Part shown: in pieces, positions 45,613 through 58,037 of the stretch | Layout: every line of letters starts with the position of its first letter | How positions within the stretch are numbered: the stretch's first letter is position 1 | DNA from: Auriscalpium vulgare | Taxonomy: Eukaryota; Basidiomycota; Agaricomycetes; Russulales; Auriscalpiaceae | DNA: 64,000 nt | Reading direction: 5' to 3' | NCBI GenBank assembly: GCA_019915015.1 | Contig: JAHBBC010000005.1 | Location: 434,001 to 498,000, forward strand | Translations under genes and position numbers: made by a program | The notes under the pieces: generated by a model | Databases searched by the model: none | What the model saw: only the letters and a program-made list of their open reading frames with translations | Told to the model about the DNA's origin: nothing

Positions 45613-47935
45613 TTACAAGATTAAGACCATAAGAGTGAGAATTAGCGCCATGCACGCTGCTGGCAGCATGGAGTGCAGATGTGCGCCGTTTTCAAGCGTT
45701 GACTTCTTCTGCGAGACTGGCTGGCACAGCCCGGCGCCCTGCAAGATGCTGTCTGGGACGAGAATGACTGGCTGGCCGCCTTTCGTGTACTGGACTTCAA
45801 CGGTGCCGTTGCTGCCAACAGCCCACTGCTGGCAAGTGAACACACTATCAAAAAGTTAGCATGTTGTTAGAAATGAGAGGGCGAAGACGAACTCGGTAGA
45901 CGAGAAGCTACTCGGCCAAGGTGTGTAGGCGAAGACACTGACGTTCTGTGCCTAAAGCAACGTAGCTCATTGTGTGCAGATGAGTAAGAAAAGAGAGTTT
46001 GCCACGCACGGGAGAACCGATGTTAGTCGTGATCGACACGATGTCGCCCTTCATGATGGCCATCCCATGCGGTCCTGTCTGCAACACCTGCGTGCGGGAC
46101 TTCGCCCAGTCGCTGTTGTTGACAAGGTAGTTGCGTAACTAAGGATAACTGGATCAGTGACGTGTAAGACGACCGTTCGCAGGGTAAGTACTCACCTGGT
46201 TCAAGGTAGCCGTCAAGTTGTAAGCGGTCGTCTTCTGATATCCTGAAGGCCACAATGGCCCGCGATTCAACTAGACTTTCTTCAGCAACTTCCTGTTTTC
46301 AGTACTGACTGACTTACAGGATCCGCCGCACCAGTGAGCATCTGCTCTTGGCCGTAATACATGATAGGGATACTATATACGAGGTGAGCGATGCAGGTGC
46401 GAGCTAAATTGATCCAAACTACTTACCCGTCAGACATGAACGTCAGGACGATCGCATTGCTGTATATATATCAGCACTTCGCAGTCATATGAGATATACG
46501 AACGGTACGCACTACAGAGACTGCGGGTCAACCGACAAGCTGTGCCAGCGAGGAACATCCTGGTTCTCCAAGAAATTGCCAAGAACTGTGGGATCCTGCG
46601 AGGCGGGCATGAGCGACCGCTGGCAACTAAGGACCCGTCGATATCGACCTACCTTGAAAGCCGACTGGATTGAATTGAGGACACTCGTTACGGCAGACAT
46701 GTTTCCGGGTCCTGGAATAGTAAACGCTTCGACAATGGCATCGTATAGAGGGTAATTCAAAACAGAGTCCATGCTTTCCTGATACAATGCGGCGTAGCTG
46801 TCCTCCCATTGTCAGGTCTCGAATGCAAGATGAAGCCGTTGTTGGAGTGGTACGCACCCAACATCGTCCCCAAACACCTCTCCCAGGCAGAACACACCTG
46901 CAGATTCGCAGAACGGAGTCCAAAAGGAGGCATCGACATGTCTTACGGATCACCAGGGTCAGGGTCAGGAAATATGCCATCGACATGACATGGAACGCAC
47001 TTGGCAGCTGACAATGGCATAAGTTTCGAAGCGCGCTCAAAATGTATATGGTCTCACCATCGATACGCAGACCGTCGATATCGTACTCCTGGATGAGGTT
47101 CTTAATCCAGCTCTGATATGTCGAAAGAACGGTGGGATCTTGCGTGTTCAGGTCAGGCAGGGTCACCTTCGTGTCTCCAAGCCAGCAATTCTTGATAGAC
47201 GTGTCATTGTTCCAGTCAATTGGGCAATATGGGTGGTATTGCGACTGAAAAGTGTTCAGAGGGGGTGCCAGCATGGGACAGAGGAGACGGTAGCTGACCT
47301 GGTCCTTGAACATGTAAGACGAGTAATCGGGATTGGTGGAAGTCGACATGACATTGTTGGCCACGACGTCGACCATCAAATACCTGATGACAGAGATGAG
47401 TTACCTGATGAAGGAAGGCTTACAGGAAGGAGCTCACATGTTCCGTCGATGCAACTCGGCCGACAGAGCCTTAAGGTCGTCCGCCGTACCAAAGCGTTCG
47501 TTGAGTTTGGTGGCGTCCGCAATCCAGTAACCATGGTAGGCGTCGCCATAGGCGGTTCTCGGTCCCTGATAGTTCTGCTGTACGGGACTTATCCAGACTG
47601 CAGAGGAGTTGGTTGCATGTGGGGTGGTCGAGGAGAAGTGAACGCACTGGCAGTGAACCCTGCTTGTTGGATGTAGTCTAGATTCTCTCGGATGGTATTC
47701 CAGGTCCCGCCGCACCAGGTCTGCTGGTTGGGATCGCAGACGGTGGGATCGGCGCCAGAAGGCAGGGCGTAGCGATCCGTGATGATCCTTGGGGAGGAAG
47801 AGTGATTAGCATGGATGCATGCGGGGAGCCAAGGGCGACGAACTGGTATACGGAACGGCCGCGCCATTGGTCGGCCGTGGCGGCAGAGGCGAGACGGAGG
47901 AAAGCAAAACAGGTGAATGCGAATAAAAAATGCAT
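45613..47935 (-). CDS. GPI-anchored GH13 alpha-amylase / alpha-glucanotransferase
   Basis: Fifteen exons from 47844-47935 to 45613-45844 encode 520 residues. A signal peptide ([18 protein letters not shown]) leads a GH13_1 fungal amylase: [16 protein letters not shown], region I DVVANNVM, region II GLRIDAAKHV (nucleophile Asp), region [11 protein letters not shown] (acid Glu) and region [11 protein letters not shown] (Asp). The conserved His of region I is Asn and that of region IV is Gln. The end has ENGA followed by a hydrophobic tail ([18 protein letters not shown]), a GPI signal. Both His losses and the anchor are features of Aspergillus AgtA/AgtB, which rebuild cell-wall alpha-glucan by 4-alpha-glucanotransfer; I infer that role here. 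Exon 6 is 7 nt (47001-47007) and supplies Ala-Ala-Lys next to the nucleophile. Confidence 0.92.
47001..47007 (-). other. 7-nt coding microexon of the GPI amylase
   Basis: ctgccaa on the minus strand, between a ttgtcag acceptor and a gtgcgt donor. Joining phase 1 to phase 2 completes RIDAAKHV, where Lys and His are conserved in fungal amylases. Skipping it shifts the frame. Confidence 0.85.
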
Positions 47936-48393
47936 GGGTATCAAGGATGAGGAAATGAGTGGATGTAAATGAGCGAAGGGTGTGCTGTGAGCACGTTGGG
48001 ATGGGATAAGCACTGGACCTGCGCAAGCTGCTTGTTAGTGCGGGCAGGCCAGCGTTGCGACGAGGGGTGCGGAGAAAGGAGGGGGGGTTGCGGACGAGGG
48101 CAAGCAGGCAGCACATGAGACTTTTTGATGCGGAGGGATCATGTGTCCATGATAGGGCCGCCCTTGGCGACTGGCGGGGATGCTACGCCGCGTGGCCCGC
48201 ATTGACTGAAGGACTGGCGACGACGAGGCCCGCCGCCGTCGTAGAGACAAAGGAGGCGCCACGAGGTGCGGGGTAGACTGGCGCGCTCAGCGCTGATGTA
48301 CTTTAATAATAATATTGACAGGCGTCCACCCGCCATCTCGGCGCGACTACAAGTACGCCGCTGGGCCGCTGGCACGCAGGCGCCCACTCCTCG
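47936..48393. promoter_or_regulatory. Divergent amylase / sugar transporter interval
   Basis: 458 bp between start codons, the longest divergent interval here. Contains a taataataatattg AT-rich patch near 48,303-48,320 in otherwise GC-rich DNA. No ORF of interest. Co-regulation of a glucan enzyme and a sugar transporter is possible. Confidence 0.45.
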
Positions 48394-50313
48394 ATGCCCG
48401 CCCCCGTCCGCTTCACCCCCTACGGCTGGTTCGTCTGCGCCTGGGTCGTCACTGTCTCCTTCCAGGCATGCTCGCTCTCGTCCTCCCCGTCGCACCGCGC
48501 TCACCCCCCTGCAGTATGGCTACCACATCTCCACCCTCAATCAGATCCAGGCAGTCCTCACCTGCCGCGGCGCCGACTCTCCCGTCCTCCACTATGGCAT
48601 CCCCACCTGTATCCCCATGTCCGACGCAACGTTCTCCCTCCTCACCTCCGCCTACACCATCGGCGGGCTCGTCGGCAGTCTCTCCGCAAGTCTGGTCATT
48701 GCCCGTCTCGGACGCAGGGGAACCGTCCAGTATAGCTCCGCCTTCTTTGTCATTGGTGCGGGCTTGATGGCCATCTCTGCATCCTTGCCTCCTCTGCTAT
48801 TCGGAAGGTCAGTTCCTCTCACTCGTGTCCTTCGTCGCGACTTGATTCCCCCTAGACTCCTCTGCGGTGTTGGTGCCGGCACAGGCCTTTGCGTCGGTCC
48901 TATCTTCTTGAACGAGATCGCTCCGGTCGCAATTCGAGGCAGCGTTGGTATGTTGTCCTGTCCTTCTACCAGACTTTCCACGACTGACGTGGTCTAGGCG
49001 TCTTAACACAGATGGCCATCGTCCTCGGCATCCTGGTCACCCAGTGCCTCGGGCTCTGGCTGGCAACACCTCGGGACTGGCGCTTCGTCCTGCTCTTCTC
49101 ATCTTTCATGTCCGTTGCGCAGCTTCTTGTAAGCGGCTTCGTGGTGGAGACCCCGGTTTGGCTCAAGAAGACTGGTAAGCTGGAGGCCCTCAAAGCGGCG
49201 GAGAAGAAACTATGGAACATCACAGCCCCCCTCATCTCAGCGAGTGAGTGTCCTCTCCTTGGTGCGATCAATATCGCTAAAATTTGGGCATCTAGGTGTT
49301 TCGGCCGATGTCGAAGATCCGCTACTCGACGACGTCGAGGCGGCAGACCACGACTCACACATGGAGCATGCCGTGGCACACAGCCAAGCTACTGTCTCCA
49401 TCTCTCTATTCACAGATCGGTCACTCCGCAGCCCGCTGATCGTGGCTGCATCCGCTATGATCTCTGCGCAAATATCAGGTATTTGGTCACCGTGACTGCC
49501 ATAGCCGAATCTGAGCTTCATCTCGCGCGCAGGAATCAATGCAGGTATCGTCAAAATTACGCTTGCATAGTCATCTGCTGTTAATCAGCAGTTCGCAGTT
49601 CTTTACTATAGCAACAACATCCTCTCGCGGTCCTTGCCGGAACTTGGGCCATACGTCTCTCTAGGTATAACGATAGTCAACGCGTTGATGACATTCCCGC
49701 CAATTATACTTATTGAGGTACGTGGTGTGGCTGCATACTAGTCGTTTTTACCAACACCTCCTTCAGCGTTTGGGACGCAAGAAACTTTTGTTCACATCAA
49801 TCGGAGGAATTTTGGTATCTTTGATCTTGGTGAGCTGGGGTTTGAATTCCGGTCTAGTCGTGCTCTCCAGCGTCGCCATCATGACGTTCGTCATGTACGT
49901 TGCTTCGTTTTCGGCCATGTCGCTATCTTCTGACTGCGCTATATAACCTAGGTCATTTGCCATCGGCCTCGGACCAATTCCCTTCATAATTGTTCCAGAA
50001 GTGTCTCCGCAGCACGTATGTCCCGTCGGTGTCTCGTTGGTTCATTCGAAACTCAAGTTCCAATAGGCCGTTTCTGCTCTCTCGTCGTTTGGGCTGTCTC
50101 TCAATTGTGAGTTGACCGAATGTTGCAATTTGTCAGATGCTAATGCGCAGTTGGATGTCAGGGATTGTCAACTTCTGCGTTGGACTGGTCTTCTTGCCTC
50201 TCCGTAACTTCTTGTCGGGAGGTGACCCTGCCAAGGAGGGATACGTGTTCTACTTTTTCGTCGTTGGGCTGTCGTTGTCGAGTTTGATTTTATATCGGAA
50301 CTATCACGGCTGA
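48394..50313 (+). CDS. MFS sugar transporter
   Basis: Eleven exons (48394-48465, 48515-48807, 48856-48947, 48998-49243, 49296-49478, 49533-49544, 49599-49717, 49767-49894, 49952-50015, 50067-50106, 50162-50313) encode 466 residues. Sugar-porter motifs: FQYGYHISTLNQIQ in TM1, GRRG after TM2, FLNEIAPVAIRG (the PESPR-like loop region), SGINAVLYYSNNI in TM7, ERLGRKK and VPEVSPQH. About twelve membrane helices. It is closest in style to the YBR241C/Vps73 and GLUT-like branch, which can be vacuolar or plasma-membrane; the sugar is unknown. Intron 1 (48466-48514) is GC-AG, and exon 6 is 12 nt. It is divergent from the GPI amylase. Confidence 0.9.
49533..49544 (+). other. 12-nt coding microexon of the MFS transporter
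   Basis: gaatcaatgcag with a gcgcgcag acceptor before and a gtatcg donor after. Encodes Gly-Ile-Asn-Ala of the conserved SGINAV motif, which is broken if it is skipped. Confidence 0.85.
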
Positions 50314-50617
50314 GCGCAGGAGGACTTTGTGTTTGTGTAGCATACTGTACATAACTGTAGTCGGGCAGGTAATACATAACAGCAGGTCCGTTCATTTGGG
50401 TGGCAGTGCCACCGGATTTCAAGCGGAGTTAGACTCCGCCCAACCGTGCGCGTCCCTGGCCCGTTCACGAGCTCGACTCCGCCTCCTGCCACTCGTGCTC
50501 ACCCGACGGCGTGCGGGAGCTTCAAATCCCTGATCCCTCCGTTTCCTTCCAAAAACGCATCCCGGAACTGGAGCTGGCGGCCGACGGACAGAGCCTCCAA
50601 CCGCTCGGTCTCCTGCC

Positions 50618-53600
50618 ATGGACACGCCCCCGAGCAATAACATCCACACCATCGTCAAGGCTCAAATCGTATTCCTGCTCTCGACCCTGACCGAGGACAA
50701 CTTTGACCGCAACCAGGCAGAGATCCGCTCGGTGAGTGGCCATGCTTTTTCGTGTCGCAGACGCGACTCATTCGTTTGCGACGCGTAGTTGTCGGAACAG
50801 CATGGCATTGAGACCTACCTCCACTTCATTCGACGCCTCATCGTTCACTCCCAAGCACGCCTCCTCTCCACAGCAGCCCCTTCAGCATTCGACACCTCGA
50901 CCTCCTTGACATTCCGCCTGCTCGTGCAGGAGACACAGCGTCTTGCACGCGACCCGTTCCTTGCGGACCGCTTCCGCGATGGCCTCGATCGAGGGGAAGG
51001 GGACATCTTTCGACACTTCGACCTTGTGCGATTTGCGGATCGTATAGGCCTTCGCCCGCTTGAACGGCTTGTTCTCGCTTCCTCAATCGTGTCCGCCCCG
51101 ACGCGTAAGGAGCTGGCCGTGCAAGCGGCCACCATCATTCGCGTTGACTTCGAGAATGCGGTTCTCTCCTTGTGCCAACATCCTTCCTTTGATCACGCGG
51201 ATCTCTCCCCGAGTCAAGTGGCGAAACTCCTGTCGAATCTCTTGAATGCCCCGTCTCTTGATTCGCCTATCTTGGACTCAACTCAGCGACAAGCTCTCAT
51301 TGCTGCGGCGCAGGCCAAGTACGGCTCCGAAACAGTTGCCCCAATGCTTCAGCAAGTCATCCCGCGTATGAGGTGAATCCAAGTGACAGGATACAATCCC
51401 TCGGACTCTGATACTTTTGCTACAGTTTACCCCCCGGGACGACTCTCGTTCAGGCGTTCAACCAGCTGGGTCCAGAAATCACCAGCGATCCTGACACCGC
51501 CCGCGCTCTGCTCCATCGTTTTGGACTCACAGACGCGAACCCCCCGCGCGATGCCCAAGTCGTGGAGTTCATATCTACATTGGCGCGCTTAGCCGCAGAA
51601 GGCTCCACATTGGGCGATGTCGGGGCCTTGGTCAGGGCTTTGAGTAGCTTCGTAAGCTTTTGTTCCCTGTCCTGTGTCCTTGTAGCTCACTCTTATATTC
51701 ACAGCCCGTGACACTGAAGTGGGCGGATGTGATCCGTGCCTTTGATATACCTGACCGTACGGGTGTGGACACGGCAACGTTAAAGCTTCTCATCGCCATA
51801 TTGCTGAACAGTCCGCGCGAGGTCGACGTTCATGCGGTCACTGGCTTCTGGTCGATCTGGTCGAATTCGCTGTATCAATTGCGCCTCTTGGATGCTCTGC
51901 TGTCTCTCCCAGGCGACACGTTCAACTTTGTCTCTCTCCCGGGTCGACGCATTGTAACCATGGACGATGTCACCAATGCGAGCCCTACGATCAAGGCCCT
52001 CGCAGCTAATGTCCAGGGGCACACATGGAACTCTTTAGACCTCTTTGACGTGTTAGTTCGCATGGCTGACTCTGACTCGCACGATATCCGGAGCTATGTG
52101 AGGGAAATGCTTGACAAGGCGGTACGTATCAGTGCTGAGTTGGTGCACATGGGTTTGCTCGAAGCACCGGTATGTTTCATTTCTGTTGTACAACGATTTG
52201 CCGCTCACAAGACTGCTGGCATACAGCAACCGACGTGGAACGAAATACGGCTCGAATACTCGCAAAAGCTTCTTTCCATGTTCTTAGCCGGCCACCCGAA
52301 CCATCAGCTCGTTTTCATGCGTATCTGGCAGATACAGCCGACGTATCTTACCAATGCTTTCCGCGACTTCTATGACGAAAACCCATTGAACATCACTCGG
52401 ATACTCGACGTTGCTCAGGACTTGAAGGTCAGTGGTGACAAAATATAGCAGAGCACGACCCTCAATTAGAATGCAGATCCTGGATGCCCTATTGGACGTT
52501 CGTCCTTTTGCCTTCGCGCTCGATGTCGCTGCCCTGGCCTCCCGGCGAGAGTACTTGAATCTCGACAAATGGCTTGCGGACAACGTTACTGCACATGGAG
52601 CCGATTTTCTGCACGCCGTCATTGCTTTCCTGGATGCGAAAATGGAGAGTGAAAAGGCTTCCCGAATATCCGATCCCACCATCGAGAGCCGCACCATGAC
52701 TCTCAATGCTTTGACGATTACGATCTTCTTGCGGGTCCTTCGGAATAGGTAGGTTTTGACTACACAGCTCTCAGCTTCGCCTAATGTTCGTCTCACCCTC
52801 AGCTCGCATACCATGCACTCCTCCGACGTTGATTATTGTTTGGAAGTTCGGAACGCCTGCTTGCAGATCCATCCTCGCCTCATGAACCTCACGCCCGGAT
52901 TAGAGTCAGAGCCAGGCTTCTCTGTGGTCAGCTACTCCCCCGAGATCGAGGCCGAAGTCGACGGCATCTTCAAGCAGATGTACGACGAGCAGATTACGAT
53001 CGACGAAGTCATCGCCATGCTTCAACGGAACAAGAGCTCTTCCAACGCTCGAGACCAGGAAATTTTCTCCTGCATGCTCCACTTCCTCTTCGACGAGTAC
53101 AAGTTCTTCCAGACTTGGTATCCTGCGCGCGAGCTGGCGATGACGGGATATCTTTTTGGCTCGATCATCCAATTTGAGCTCGTCGATTACATCCCCCTCG
53201 GTATCGCCATTCGCTACGTCATCGATGCTTTGAACTGCCCTCCCGAAACCAACCTGTTCAAATTCGGCATCCAGGCTTTATCGCGTTTCGACTCCCGACT
53301 CTCCGAATGGCAGCCCCTCTGTCAAGCGCTCCTTGATATCCCGCACCTTTTGGAAGCTCGACCTGACCTTGTCGCCGTCATCCAACGGGCCCTCAGCAAT
53401 GCAACCGAAGCGGCTCCTCGTCTCGGAGATACGTCTGGCACCACTACAACGACAGATGTACCCGCTGTCTTCACATCAATCAAGCCAGATCGGGTCAATG
53501 GTGATATTGAGGCACCGCCAGAAGAAGTCTCTGACAAGATCCTGTTCATCGTGAACAATCTCGCGCCTATCAACCTCAGTTCGAAACTGGAGGATATGAA

Positions 53601-56600
53601 GGAACACTATAGCGATGTGTATGCGAGATGGTTCGCCAACTATCTCGTGGACCAACGTGTTAGCACGGAGCCGAACAACCACCAGCTTTACCTGCGATTT
53701 CTGGACGCGCTGGAACAGCCATTACTGCTCAAGTTAATCCTCCAAGAGACCTTTGTAAAGTCCGCACTGTTACTGAATGCGGAGAAGACGATGCAGTCGA
53801 GTTCGGAGCGGACCGTCCTGAAGAACCTTGGCTCTTGGCTTGGAAAACTCACCCTGGCTCGAGACAAGCCCATCAAATTCAAAAATCTGTCGTTTAAGGA
53901 TCTCTTACTCGAAGGCTACGACGGCGGCCGGCTCATTGTCGCGATTCCTTTCGTTTGCAAGACCTTGGAGCCAGCTGCAGCATCCAAAGTCTTCAAGCCA
54001 CCAAACCCTTGGCTCATGGCTGTCGTTAGCCTTCTCACCGAGCTGTATCACGCTGCAGACCTGAAACTAAACCTCAAGTTTGAAATCGAGGTGCTTTGCA
54101 AGACGCTGGATATCGAACTTGACGGAATCGAAGTAACAAATGTGTTGCGAACTCGCCCTCCGGTCGACGGACCTGGTCTACCTGAGTATGTTCCAGATAT
54201 CGATGTGCTGCCAATGGGTGGATACGATCCATCAGCCCAAACGGCGGAGTCGCAAGTTCTTGCTCTCGGCGCCGCGAGCGGTAACGATCCGCAGCGTGCT
54301 GTGGGCGCACAGTTGGAGGTCATCCTTTCCGACCTTGTCCAACGTGTTACTATCAGCCCTCAACTGGCACCGCTGTCCAATAATCCCAACTTCAAACGAG
54401 CCGTTCAGCTTGCGGTTGATAGATCTGTGCGAGAGGTGCGACATTCTTCATCTCATCGTGCGTATGCTTACTTCACCCCCAGATCATTCTTCCTGTTGTC
54501 GAGCGATCTGTCACCATTGCGGGTATTTCCACGCGCGAGCTTGTGGCAAAGGATTTTGCCACGGAGGCGAACGAGGAGACGTTCCGTCAAGCAGCCCATC
54601 GCATGGTGCAGACCCTGGCGGGCAGCCTCGCCCTCGTCACCTGCAAGGAGCCGTTGAGAAGCAACCTGTCTAGTCACATCCGCCAATTTCTGTCAGAGCA
54701 TGGCTTCAGTGACGTGCGTGCTCGTTGGGCTATGTTTGTGCTGAAATTCTCATTGAGTCATTACAGCAAATGGCGCCAGATCAAGTCATCATGCTGCTTG
54801 TGCAAGATAACATCGATCTAGCATGCCATTCGATCGAAAAAGCGGCCATGGACCGTGCCATCGCAGATGTGGACGAAAGCTTCGCTGCAGCGTACGATAA
54901 TCGGCGGCGACACAGACAGGTGGGCTCACGTTAAGAGCCAACGAAATGTCCTATCACTCATGGCATATTGCCCCTTAGACCAATCGCGGCCAGCCATTCT
55001 GGGACCCGTCTGTCAATTCGAATTTTTCATCGTCCCTTCCGGATCCGCTGCGGATCAAACCCACTGGTGTGCAGCCGAATCAGATCGGTGTCTACGAGGA
55101 TTTTAGTGAGCGCTCTCTTGCTTCTACTGATTTACTATCGACTTACGAGGTCCGCAGGCCTCGACACCAAGCGTCATTGGTCGACCAGCCGGCCTTCTTC
55201 CACCATGTCGCTGACGCGCAATGATCCTCTCGCAGTCACGGTATACCCTTCGTCTCCCGCCATGGAGCAGCCCGCTTCGGGACCGCCTGCATTGTCCCAC
55301 CAGGAGGCGATGGATCGCTTCAACGTACGTACTAAGCCACTCCATTGATCCAGCGCCTCATTGGTTGTTATATAGGTCATGGTAAAGGATTTAGAGGCCT
55401 CCTTAAGCCAGCTTCCTCTCCAACCGATGGCATCTCTTCCTCCCAATCATGATGTTCGCCATCTCGTCCGGCAAATACTCTACCTGGCTGTCGAGTCCGC
55501 CGATCGTCAACGGACACCGCTCCTCATGTCGCAAAAGATCGTGCAGCTCCTTTACAAAACTCCCCATCAGTTGACCCGCGAGATATATGTGGCTCTGCTG
55601 GAACAATTGTGCCACTCCTTCGAAGATGTCGCAAAGGAGGCGATCACCTGGCTCATCTATGCTGACGACGAGGTTCGTACTTTTCAAAGTTTGATGTGCA
55701 TAACTCATCAGTCACTGCAGCGGAAGTTGAACGTCGCTGTGACCGTGACGCTGCTGAGGAGCGGCCTGATTAGTGTTGCTCAGCAAGACGAACAGCTCGC
55801 AAAATTTTTGTTCGGAGACCAAAGGCCCAGCCTGCAGAACTTCGCGGCGGGTTTGATTCGTGAATGCCTGACTTGCGACCCTCCTTTGGCGTCGCAAAGC
55901 CAGTTCACCTACACAATCGAGGTCTTGAGCCAGATTCTGCAGTCAGGGAAAGCGACCGATGAGTGCGTCAGTTTGATCACTATCATGTCACGCCGTTGAC
56001 CAGACCTCCCCAGGACACAACGCTTGTTAGACGACCTCCGCGGTGTCAGGCGACCGGTCAGCGATGCACCTAACCGCCAGGCGGGCAACAAGACCGAGAC
56101 TAACCAGCTGCGTGAGAAGCTTTTCATCTGGTTCCAGCAATGGGTCAGCATCTTCCAACGGTCTCATTCCCCGGAGAAGTCTTTTGTGCCCTTCATCACC
56201 CAGTTGACGAAGCAAGGGATATTGAAGATGGACGACGTTTCTTCGTTCTTTTTCCGCGTCTGCGCAGAATCCAGCGTGAATAGCTATCTCAAGTGTGTGG
56301 CTGCAGGCGATTTCGCCTACGCATTCCATGCCTTGGATGCCATGTCGCGGCTCATCGTCTACATCATCAAGTATCACGGCGACGCGTCTGGGGTCAACAA
56401 CGATCAGGCCAAAGTCCATTACTTAACCAAGATTCTGTCCATCTTTGTCTTGGTTCTGGCGAATATGCACGAGGAGCAAGGACCGGCGTTCCAGCAGAAG
56501 CCTTTCCTGAGATTTTTCTCGAGCTTGATCAACGACTTGCATGCCATTGAAGGGAGTCTTGGACCCGCATACTTCCAGCTCCTGATCGCCATCAGGTATG

Positions 56601-57834
56601 GAGCCGTTCTTGTCTTCGCTAGTCCTGACTGATTGCTTCTATCATGCAGCGACACTCTGAGCTCCCTGCAACCAACGTACTTCCCGGGATTCGCCTTTTC
56701 GTGGATGAGCTTGATCTCCCACCGCCTCTTCATGCCGAAGTTGTTGACGTCTGACAATCGTGAGGTAAATATGGTTTTGAGTCAATCATACATCTAGTCT
56801 GACGTCGTCGGTTCAGGGTTGGGCCGCCTTTTACAAGCTGCTGATATCGCTCTTCAAGTTTCTGTCGCCATTCCTACAGTCCTCAGACTTGCAACCATCC
56901 TCGAGGGATCTTTATCGCGGGTCTCTGCGAATGCTCCTCGTTCTCCTCCACGACTTCCCGGACTTCCTGAGCGAGTATTACTTCACTCTGTGTGACGTCA
57001 TCCCATCGAGTTGCATTCAAATGCGCAACATCATCCTCAGCGCCTTTCCACCTACCATAGTACTTCCTGACCCGCATCTCCGGACTCTCGCATTTGAATC
57101 CATCCCTGAGATGGGACCTATCCCCCCCATTCTCTCCGACTTCGCCTCAGGTCTTAAGGGTGGCGATCTCCGTGGCTACCTCGACCAATACCTTCTCAAT
57201 CGTGGCTCGCCGTCATTCCTAACGTCTCTAAAGGATCGACTGCGACTAACAGGCGTAGGCGAGGAAGGATACGATGTGCCTTTGATCAATTCCCTGGTGA
57301 TGTATGTCGGTGTATCCTCGGTTGCCCAAGCGAAGGCTAGGAGTGGATCTCCCGTCTTCAAAGCTCCGGATCCAGGCGTCGTCGCGCTGCAGTACCTTGC
57401 GTATAACTTGGAGACGGAGGGTGAGCCATATGCAATGCGCCGTCTTTGACTTTGCTCACATATCCCGCAGGCCAATACCTCCTCACCAGTTCCATGGTGT
57501 TGCACCTGCGCTATCCGAATGCCCACACTCACTGGTTCAGCTGCCTGCTCTTGCACCTGTTCCTCGAGGCAAAAGATGATCTCTTCCGAGAGGTCATTAC
57601 CCGCGTCCTCCTGGAACGATTCATTGTGCACCGCCCGCACCCATGGGGTGCACTCGTCACGTTCATCGAGTTGCTGCGCAACCCGAAGTACGACTTCTGG
57701 AGCAAAGACTTCATTCGGACGGCGCCTGAAGTCACACTGTTACTTGAAAGTGTAGGTCGAACACTGTAACGCCGCACGACTTGGGCTGAGGCTTCTTCTG
57801 TTTTCAGGTCGCTCGATCCATCTTTGCTCCCTAA
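50618..57834 (+). CDS. NOT1: CCR4-NOT complex scaffold subunit Not1
   Basis: A 7.2-kb multi-exon gene: first exon 50618-50731, second from 50789, last coding bases 57808-57834 (ending SIFAP). About 2,000 residues. The N-terminal HEAT region contains the IETYLHFIRRLIVHSQARLL and FQPTYLTNAF-like segments (actual IQPTYLTNAFRDFYDENP). A MIF4G region binding Caf1/Ccr4 spans about 52,890-53,430 (VDGIFKQMYDEQITIDEVI, CMLHFLFDEYKFF). The CAF40-binding/DUF3819 part has LGSWLGKLTLARDKPI and NPWLMAVVSLLTELY. The Not1 C-terminal domain ends with ILSAFPPTIVLPDPHLRTL and VLHLRYPNAHTHWFSCLLLH. It is the platform for deadenylation and translational repression. Apart from normal introns I saw no frame problem. 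Confidence 0.95.
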
Positions 57835-58037
57835 AACAGTCCGACACAGGCACAAGGGCTGCCTTCTTGTCGCTTATTCCCTCCACGCGTTTCCTTAGTC
57901 TTTCTGGGGTTATTTATCACGCATTGTATTGTAACAACATCCTGTCGCACCTCTCCTTGGCCCGAACTTTGATCAGGCCCTGCAACGAGTACTCACGTCC
58001 ATATATCCAATGTATCGCTTTACCTACCTACACTTTG

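Noticed and set aside
50067..50313. Apparent frameshift at the last intron of the MFS transporter
   Set aside because: Resolved by using the downstream acceptor (gatgtcag, exon from 50162), which restores NWIVNFCVGL.
54497..54673. Arg/Ser-rich ends of + strand ORFs within Not1
   Set aside because: They are read-through into introns; the Not1 frame continues in another phase after splicing.
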